Origin: JAENVT01 sp039931555
Lineage (GTDB): Bacteria; Actinomycetota; Acidimicrobiia; Acidimicrobiales; Ilumatobacteraceae
Assembly (NCBI GenBank): GCA_039931555.1
Contig: JBDTRP010000070.1
Location: 30,188 to 94,187 of the forward strand
DNA: 64,000 bases
Direction: 5' to 3'
The notes beneath the pieces are model-generated. The model saw nothing but the letters and a program-made list of their open reading frames with translations. It did no database searches and was not told where the DNA came from. The number at the start of each line of letters is the position of its first letter. The stretch's first letter is position 1. Positions 58,839 through 64,000 of this stretch are shown here, in pieces. A program made the position numbers and the translations under genes.

Positions 58839-59150
58839 TCAAGCCGAGGACCGTCGCGAGAGCATCGTCCAGGGCCAGATCTCCTCGACCGTGACGTGAC
58901 CGACGCGCTTGCCCAAGCGCTGGATGTCGACTGCTCCGAGCTGCTCGACGAGGACCCGCGTGACCGTCCCTCCAACTTCGATCTCGGGTCGGAACGACGC
59001 TGGCCGGGCGCTCCTCGATGTCGGTGCAACGATCACGACCGACCGCGGCAACAGTTCATCGGCTTGCACTACGACAGCGAAGCGTTCTCTGGCATGCTCA
59101 TGTCTGATGCCTCTCGGTACACGAAATCTGTACACCTCACCGCGCCGCAC
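58839..59150 (-). CDS. MazF/PemK-like endoribonuclease toxin
   Basis: This is a 103-aa protein. MRRGEVYRFRVP is the usual N-terminal strand and loop. AVVVQADELLPRSVVIVAPT, RVLVEQLGAVD and a C-terminal helix complete the SH3-like barrel. A second conserved segment, PEIEVGGTVTRVLVEQ, contains the residues that contact RNA in the family. It starts 14 nt inside the upstream antitoxin gene, the typical toxin/antitoxin overlap. It would cleave mRNA when released. Confidence 0.85.
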   Translation of the reverse strand: MRRGEVYRFRVPRGIRHEHARERFAVVVQADELLPRSVVIVAPTSRSARPASFRPEIEVGGTVTRVLVEQLGAVDIQRLGKRVGHVTVEEIWPWTMLSRRSSA

Positions 59151-59376
59151 GCATCGACTCCATCAGTGATGCGACCGAAACCATCTCGGCGCGGTCCTCA
59201 TCGTCGGCTTCGGGGGCGGCTGCTTCGGCCACGAGCACACGGCGTCGAGTCAAGCGTTCCGCTGAGGCGAGCAACGAAGACCGGATCGCTTCAGACAGTG
59301 TCAGCCCCGAAGCCTGGAGCATCCGAAGCGCTCGTTCCGCGTCATCATCGAGCCTGACCGAGATTGCCTTCGCCAT
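59137..59376 (-). CDS. Ribbon-helix-helix antitoxin
   Basis: This is a 79-aa protein from ATG 59376; a GTG-type start at 59391 is possible. AKAISVRLDDDAERALRMLQ followed by SGLTLSEAIRSSLLA is a ribbon-helix-helix DNA-binding fold. The acidic C-terminal part (APEADDEDRAEMVSVASLME) is suited to bind and block the toxin. It overlaps the toxin start by 14 nt. The pair should autoregulate. Confidence 0.83.
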   Translation of the reverse strand: MAKAISVRLDDDAERALRMLQASGLTLSEAIRSSLLASAERLTRRRVLVAEAAAPEADDEDRAEMVSVASLMESMRAAR

Positions 59377-59644
59377 CCACAAGTATGACACTTCGTGATA
59401 CGGCGGTCACAAGCGCCGATTGCGCGCTCCGGCGCGTCAACGCAAGGTGCCGTGACGCGCACAGAACAGCGAACTCCCAGAAGCCGTTGTCGCTGCCGAG
59501 CGCGTCAGTCGGCAGTGATCTGAGCGACTGCGAGCTCAACGGCCTCACGCCGCGCCTCGGCATTGCAGAGGATCGCGGTGCCGTCAATCCTTGCTTCCCA
59601 ACTCATTCGCACATCGCGAGTCGCCGGCGGTGTCAGCGGCAATT

Positions 59645-59699
59645 CGGTACACGCCCGCCCGTTGAGGAAGTGCGTACTCTCGGCGCGTACTGTCTGCTC
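59645..59699. repeat. 55-nt repeat, copy B
   Basis: Copy of 58444-58498, direct orientation, about 1.2 kb apart. The two copies flank the toxin/antitoxin pair. Confidence 0.75.
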
Positions 59700-59842
59700 A
59701 CAAATCTGGGTCGCAGTCGACCCGTCCCGAATGCTCAGCGTCGATGCGGAGCGGATCCACAACCGGCCTTCGGGGACCCATTGCCCGGGATACATCAGCC
59801 GAAGTTGACCCTCATCAGCGAGGCCCTCGCCGGAAAAATAGG

Positions 59843-59905
59843 CTGGGGTACCACTCCTGGACCTGGTAGCGGGCGGACGGGCCAGCTCCAGAGGCGGTAC
59901 CCCAG
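59843..59905. repeat. Long imperfect palindrome
   Basis: CTGGGGTACC (59843-59852) and GGTACCCCAG (59896-59905) are perfect outer arms. Inside them CTC-C-TGGA-C-CTGG pairs with CCAG-C-TCCA-GAG, leaving single unpaired bases and a 15-nt loop. The result is a stem of about 21 bp. No known family fits. Confidence 0.65.
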
Positions 59906-60033
59906 AACTTACGTCTGCAACGGGACGGTGTCGCTGACGTCTATGTGACGGTTACATTACGACGAATTGCCAAACATGTCAAGCAATATCTACCAATAGT
60001 GGTGAAGCCACTACTGCTCGCTGAACTTCGAGC

Positions 60034-61215
60034 TCAAAGGCTACGAACGAGTAACGCATCCCCCTGGCCGCCGCCACCGCACAACGCAGCCGCTCCAAGC
60101 CCTCCGCCGCGACGCCGCAGTTCGTGCAACAGCGTCAGCGCGAGGCGGTTTCCGCTCATCCCGATCGGGTGACCGAGGGCGATCGCCCCACCGTTGACGT
60201 TGACGACATCGTCGGTGATTCCGAGCTCGTGCATCGAGGCAATCCCTACCGCGGCAAACGCCTCGTTGATCTCGAACAGGTCGACATCACCGACGCTCTT
60301 GCCGGCGCGAGCGAGGGCGGCATTGATGGCGCGGCTCGGTTGGTGCAACAACGACGCGTTGTCGGGACCAGCCACCATGCCGTAGCTGACAACTTGCCCG
60401 AGCGCGGAGACGCCACGCGCCCGAACAGCGCGTTCGCTCATCATCACCAACGCGCATCCGCCGTCGCTGATCTGTGAAGCATTGGCCGCGGTGATCGTGC
60501 CCTCCTTGTCGAACGCTGGGCGCAACGTGGCCAGCGACTCCATCGTCGTGCCGGGCCGCACACCCTCATCGGTGTCGACGAGGATCGGTTCGCCTCGTCT
60601 CTGGGGAATGCTGACGGGCGTGATCTCGTCGGCGAAGCGACCGTCCTTGATCGCGTTGGCGGCGCGCTCGTTCGACTTCATCGCCACCTCGTCCTGCTGC
60701 TGGCGCGTGATGCCGCCGGCCGTGTAGCGCTCGGTGCCGAGCCCCATCAGGCACGCATCGAACGCGCACCACAATCCGTCGGTGATGATGGCGTCGGCGA
60801 GCTCGGTGTTGCCGTAGCGGAAGCCGGCTCGCGCGCCGGGCGCCAGGTACGGCGCGTTGGTCATGCTCTCCATCCCTCCGGCGATCACGATGTCGGCGTC
60901 GCCGGCAGCGATCATCTGATCGGCCAGATAGATGGTGTTGAGCCCCGACAGGCAGACCTTGTTGATGTTGACGCTCGGCACGCTCATCGGAATGCCGGCC
61001 TTCACCGCGGCCTGCCGCGAGGGCACCTGGCCCTGGCCGGCCATCAGCACCTGACCCATCAGCACGTGCTCGACCTCGTCGGGCGAAACGCCGGCTCGTT
61101 CGAGCGCGGCCTTGATCGCCAGACCTCCGAGATCGGTGGCACTCAGCGCGGCGAGCGAACCGCTCATCTTGCCGATCGGCGTGCGCGCTCCGGCGACGAT
61201 GTACGACCCTGCCAT
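60034..61215 (-). CDS. Acetyl-CoA C-acetyltransferase (thiolase)
   Basis: This is a 393-aa thiolase from ATG 61215, with AAGGGAG upstream; a TTG start at 61296 is rejected. INKVCLSGLNTIYLADQMI carries the acylated Cys, IAGGMESMTNAPY and INEAFAAVGIASM are conserved, GGAIALGHPIGMSGNRL has the catalytic His, and CGGGGQGDALLV has the second Cys. It condenses two acetyl-CoA to acetoacetyl-CoA, or the reverse, and would feed the crotonyl-CoA carboxylase/reductase nearby. Confidence 0.94.
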   Translation of the reverse strand: MAGSYIVAGARTPIGKMSGSLAALSATDLGGLAIKAALERAGVSPDEVEHVLMGQVLMAGQGQVPSRQAAVKAGIPMSVPSVNINKVCLSGLNTIYLADQMIAAGDADIVIAGGMESMTNAPYLAPGARAGFRYGNTELADAIITDGLWCAFDACLMGLGTERYTAGGITRQQQDEVAMKSNERAANAIKDGRFADEITPVSIPQRRGEPILVDTDEGVRPGTTMESLATLRPAFDKEGTITAANASQISDGGCALVMMSERAVRARGVSALGQVVSYGMVAGPDNASLLHQPSRAINAALARAGKSVGDVDLFEINEAFAAVGIASMHELGITDDVVNVNGGAIALGHPIGMSGNRLALTLLHELRRRGGGLGAAALCGGGGQGDALLVRSL

Positions 61216-61243
61216 GGCTGGCTCCCTTCTGTCGTGAAGCAAT

Positions 61244-62479
61244 CTACGGCGTGGTGTTGGCGAGTGCCGTATAGACGTCGCCCGTCTCGTATCCAAGCGC
61301 CCAGATCACGACGCCCGACCAACCGGCGTTGCGGGCGGCCTGGGCGTGGAGCTGCAGCGTGGCGGCATCGGGGAAGTACACGAAGTGACGGACCGTGCAC
61401 GACAGCTGCACATTCGGCGGCGTCAGCCGCAGTGCGGGCTGCAACCCGGCTGCGTTGCCGGTCGCCGAGTTGGCCAGTCTCGGCAGCACGTTGGTCGACG
61501 GGGTGAACGGCGGTGCCGGGATCGGTGTCGTGCTGTACCCGGTGGCGACGGTGTCGTACGAGAAGGTCATCTCACCCGACACGTCGCGGACGGGCGAGGC
61601 TCCGTGTGCATCGATCACGCCCTGCATGTTGTCCAACTCGGTGCTGACCGTGTTGAGCGCGCCATCGGGGCAGACCTCGGATGCGTTGACCTTGCGACCC
61701 CAGTTGCGTCCGTACGAGGGGACGCCCAGCTGCAGCTTGTCGTTCGGCACGATCGGATCGTTGTAGGCGATGACCTTGGTCAACCACGTCATCGGCGAGA
61801 TCGGGCCGGGCGAGGCAACGCTCCAGTCGTACACCATCAGCCGGACTCGATCGGCGACCGCACCGATCTCTTGCGGGGCGTACACGGGGTAGCCGCGGAT
61901 CACGTTGGGGGCATCCACCCACGTCGGCGGAATGGTCACCGACAGCAACTTGCCGTTGGCGTGCAGCGCGGCGGCCAACTCGGTGACGAAGGCGACCCAC
62001 AACGGCCGAGTGCCGTCCCACGAGGCGACACCGTCGGTGAACGCAAAGCCCTCGTAGTCGAGGTCGATGCCGTCGAAGCCCTTCGTCATCACCAGATCGA
62101 CGATGTTCTGCACGTGCTGGGCACGACTGGTGGTGTTGGCCAGGATCACGGTGGCCATGATCCACTTGCCGCTGCCGTCGGTGATCGACGGCAGCACCTT
62201 GATGCCGCGAACCTGGGCCGTGTCGACCGTGGTCTTGAGCTGAGTCGCCGACCCGACGAGCGCGATGGTGCCGTCGGCCTGCGCGCTGTAGAAGAACGGC
62301 GAGATGTCTTTGAACAGCGGTGTCGCCTCGGGGGTCGTGTAGGCCACGCGACCCTGCGGCGCGTTCCAGTACGGAACCCAACCGCTGATGAAGCCGTTCG
62401 GTGTGCACGCGCTGAGCGCGATCATCGCGGTTGCGACGATCGTGGCGCGCCACGGGGCCGTGCTTCGTTCGTTGGCCAC
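61244..62479 (-). CDS. GH18-family glycoside hydrolase, probable lipoprotein
   Basis: This is a 411-aa protein from GTG 62479. TIVATAMIALSAC ends in a lipobox-like Cys. FISGWVPYWNAPQGRVAYTT begins the TIM barrel, and KGFDGIDLDYEGFAF contains the catalytic D-G-x-D-x-D-x-E motif, with the Glu intact. LMVYDWSVASPGP and VIWALGYE are later GH18 landmarks. It should cleave chitin-like or peptidoglycan-type N-acetylglucosamine bonds at the cell surface. It is 28 nt upstream of the thiolase gene's 5' side on the same strand. Confidence 0.9.
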   Translation of the reverse strand: MANERSTAPWRATIVATAMIALSACTPNGFISGWVPYWNAPQGRVAYTTPEATPLFKDISPFFYSAQADGTIALVGSATQLKTTVDTAQVRGIKVLPSITDGSGKWIMATVILANTTSRAQHVQNIVDLVMTKGFDGIDLDYEGFAFTDGVASWDGTRPLWVAFVTELAAALHANGKLLSVTIPPTWVDAPNVIRGYPVYAPQEIGAVADRVRLMVYDWSVASPGPISPMTWLTKVIAYNDPIVPNDKLQLGVPSYGRNWGRKVNASEVCPDGALNTVSTELDNMQGVIDAHGASPVRDVSGEMTFSYDTVATGYSTTPIPAPPFTPSTNVLPRLANSATGNAAGLQPALRLTPPNVQLSCTVRHFVYFPDAATLQLHAQAARNAGWSGVVIWALGYETGDVYTALANTTP

Positions 62480-62585
62480 CTCACCAGGGTAGTCCGCCAC
62501 GACTCCGAGCGGTCCCGCGCCCACGCGCCGCGGGCCGACCCGCAGCGATGTCCTGCGCGGACCTACCGATCGGTAACATCGGCTC

Positions 62586-63914
62586 ATGGAGCACATCGTC
62601 GAGGCGATCGAGCACGGTGCAAGCGGCGATGAGCTGGCCCAACTCCCGATTCCCGAGGAGTACCGGGCCGCACATGTGTTGAAGGCCGACCAGGACATGT
62701 GGGCCGGTGTGGCGTCGACCGACAAGGATCCGCGCCGCAGCTTGCACGTCGGTCACGTGCCAACGCCACAACTGGCGCCCGACGAGGCATACGTCGCGGT
62801 GATGGCCAGCAGCATCAACTTCAACACGGTGTGGACCACCATCTTCGAGCCGGTCAGCACGTTCGGTCCGCTGGCTCGGCTGGCACGCGAGAGCGAGTGG
62901 GCCCGGCGCCACGACCAGCCCTACCAGGTCGTCGGCAGCGACGCCGCCGGCGTGGTGCTGCGAGTCGGTGCGGCGGTGCGCAACTGGAAGCCCGGCGACC
63001 GTGTCACCGTGCACTGCAACTACGTCGACGACCAGGACCAGACCTCGCACGACGACTCAATGATGGCGAGCAATCAACGCATCTGGGGATACGAGACCAA
63101 CTTCGGTGGGCTCGCCGATCTCACCGTGGTCAAGGTCAATCAACTCCTGCCGAAGCCGGCGCACCTCACGTGGGAGGAAGCCGCGGTCAACGCGTTGTGC
63201 AACTCGACCAGCTACCGGATGTTGGTCTCGCGCAACGGCGCGGCGATGAAGCAGGGCGATGTCGTGCTGATCTGGGGCGCCACCGGTGGCATCGGCGCGT
63301 ACGCAACGCAGTACGTGCTCAACGGTGGCGGCATTCCGGTCTGCGTCGTTTCGTCGGCCGACAAGGCCGACATCTTGCGGTCGATGGGCGTCGAGGCTGT
63401 CATCGACCGGCGCGCGGCCGGCTACCAGTTCTGGAAGGACGAACACACCCACGACGAGGCCGAATGGCGGCGACTCGGCAAAGACATCCGCGATCTCGTC
63501 GGCGAAGACCCCGACATCGTCTTCGAGCATCCTGGGCGGTCGACGTTCGCGGCGTCGATGTACGTCGCCAAGCGTGGTGGCACGATCGTGTCGTGCGCGG
63601 CGACCAGCGGCTTCATGCTGGAGTTCGACAACCGGCACTTCTGGATGCGTTTGAAGCGTCTCGTCGGCAGTCACTTCGCCAACTACAAAGAGGCGTGGGA
63701 GGCCAACCGGTTGATCTCCAAGGGCATGATCCACCCCGTGCTCTCGCAGGTGTTCCCGCTCGAGCAGACCGGCGAGGCGGCGTACCAGGTGCACCACAAC
63801 ATGCACGAGGGCAAGCTCGGCGTGCTGTGCCTGGCCAGCGCGGAGGGTCTCGGCGTGACCAACCCCGAGCTCCGCGAGCAACTCGGCGCGGACCTGCACC
63901 GGTTCCGCCGCTGA
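62586..63914 (+). CDS. ccr: Crotonyl-CoA carboxylase/reductase
   Basis: This is a 442-aa medium-chain reductase. YVAVMASSINFNTVWTTIFE and YQVVGSDAAGVVLRVGAAVR are in the catalytic domain, IWGYETNFGGLADLTVVK is in the CO2/acyl pocket region, VVLIWGATGGIGAYATQYVL binds NADPH, and the long KDEHTHDEAEWRRLGKDIRD insert is typical of Ccr rather than plain enoyl reductases. It reductively carboxylates crotonyl-CoA to ethylmalonyl-CoA, the key step of the ethylmalonyl-CoA pathway, or supplies ethylmalonyl units. Confidence 0.93.
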   Translation: MEHIVEAIEHGASGDELAQLPIPEEYRAAHVLKADQDMWAGVASTDKDPRRSLHVGHVPTPQLAPDEAYVAVMASSINFNTVWTTIFEPVSTFGPLARLARESEWARRHDQPYQVVGSDAAGVVLRVGAAVRNWKPGDRVTVHCNYVDDQDQTSHDDSMMASNQRIWGYETNFGGLADLTVVKVNQLLPKPAHLTWEEAAVNALCNSTSYRMLVSRNGAAMKQGDVVLIWGATGGIGAYATQYVLNGGGIPVCVVSSADKADILRSMGVEAVIDRRAAGYQFWKDEHTHDEAEWRRLGKDIRDLVGEDPDIVFEHPGRSTFAASMYVAKRGGTIVSCAATSGFMLEFDNRHFWMRLKRLVGSHFANYKEAWEANRLISKGMIHPVLSQVFPLEQTGEAAYQVHHNMHEGKLGVLCLASAEGLGVTNPELREQLGADLHRFRR

Positions 63915-63944
63915 GTGCGTGAACCGATCTGGTTGACTGGGCCC

Positions 63945-64000
63945 ATGCTGCTCACGGAGATCGACCACATCGCCATCGCCGTTCGCGACCTCGACGCGGC
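63945..64000 (+). CDS. Methylmalonyl-CoA/ethylmalonyl-CoA epimerase-like protein, partial
   Basis: Only 18 complete codons lie in the window: MLLTEIDHIAIAVRDLDA. This is the N-terminal beta strand of VOC-type methylmalonyl-CoA epimerases, including the metal-ligand His. It begins 30 nt after the ccr stop, as expected if both serve ethylmalonyl-CoA metabolism. The rest is off the right edge. Confidence 0.65.
   Translation, partial: MLLTEIDHIAIAVRDLDA

Larger units (their letters stand above)
59377..60033. other. Non-coding stretch between the antitoxin and the thiolase gene
   Basis: No convincing gene. A minus-strand frame ending at 59505 reads somewhat protein-like over its last ~33 codons (MSWEARIDGTAILCNAEARR) but has no clear start signal. 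The stretch holds the second copy of the 55-nt repeat, the long imperfect palindrome at 59843-59905, and a short hairpin TAGTGG/CCACTA (59997-60013) that could end the thiolase transcript. 59930-60020 is AT-richer than the rest of the window. Confidence 0.5.

Noticed and set aside
58305..59357. 350-aa plus-strand frame
   Set aside because: It is antisense to the toxin and antitoxin genes, spans several hairpins, and has no recognisable domain or start signal.
59843..59905. Integron attC site
   Set aside because: Bulged palindrome shape is similar, but the GTTRRRY and RYYYAAC core sites are missing and no integrase or gene cassette is near.
1..64000. CRISPR arrays, rRNA genes, prophage or transposase genes
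   Set aside because: No regularly spaced repeats beyond the short ones listed, no rRNA sequence, and no transposase, integrase or phage structural motifs were seen on either strand.

Overview
This window is high-GC chromosomal DNA that reads as an actinobacterium. It is probably from the Acidimicrobiia (Ilumatobacter-like); that assignment is inference from gene content, not from a marker. Supporting signs are abundant GTG starts with 4-nt stop/start overlaps, a DevR/DosR-type response regulator, an acyl-CoA carboxylase epsilon-like subunit, a Tad pilus locus, a LigC-type ligase and crotonyl-CoA carboxylase/reductase. It looks like ordinary chromosome: no phage and no CRISPR array. The only clearly accessory patch is about 2.1 kb between recR and a thiolase gene.

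Layout. 1-5950 (minus): a Flp/Tad pilus operon, cut at the left edge (CpaB-like, CpaE-like, TadA, TadB, TadC, Flp-like pilin, three TadE/G-like minor pilins). 6202-7890: tRNA-Ser(GCT), a LysM/transglycosylase-like envelope protein, a duplicated 52-bp unit, and tRNA-Arg(ACG). 7.9-15.1 kb: secreted and membrane proteins, a cobalamin-binding protein and a membrane-anchored protein with five cupredoxin domains.

15.2-27.2 kb is the most coherent block: flavodoxin, GNAT/acyl-CoA synthetase fusion, universal stress protein, deoC-deoA-phosphoribosyltransferase, a PAS protein, a release-factor-like (baeRF) protein, a DevR-like response regulator, and a convergent universal stress protein/histidine kinase pair. 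Six transcription units start behind a GGGAC-N4-GNCCC-like box. In five of the six the box ends 34 or 35 nt before the start codon. I read this as a DosR-type hypoxia/dormancy regulon that includes its own regulator genes.

27.2-45.7 kb: mixed metabolism and regulation. It holds a lipoprotein, AKR and SDR reductases, a membrane cupredoxin with a coupled 48-aa protein, P450, MarR, PlsC, a metzincin-like protease, cytidine deaminase, a blue-copper lipoprotein, a transaminase with an omega-amidase-like nitrilase, flavoprotein/hydrolase genes, and TetR and Rrf2 regulators each next to a palindrome. 45.9-57.9 kb: GNAT, nucleoside deoxyribosyltransferase-like, CoA-transferase, metallophosphoesterase, RDD protein, acyl-CoA carboxylase beta and epsilon, a SIMPL-domain gene with an in-frame TAG near its natural start, LigC-type ligase, a CopC-CopD fusion, dnaX and recR.

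57.9-60.0 kb is mostly non-coding, with strong inverted repeats, two copies of a 55-nt repeat and a MazF-type toxin/antitoxin pair. 60.0-64.0 kb returns to core metabolism: acetyl-CoA acetyltransferase, a GH18 lipoprotein, crotonyl-CoA carboxylase/reductase and the start of a methylmalonyl-CoA epimerase-like gene. Together with the acyl-CoA carboxylase at 50-52 kb these suggest an ethylmalonyl-CoA-type route.
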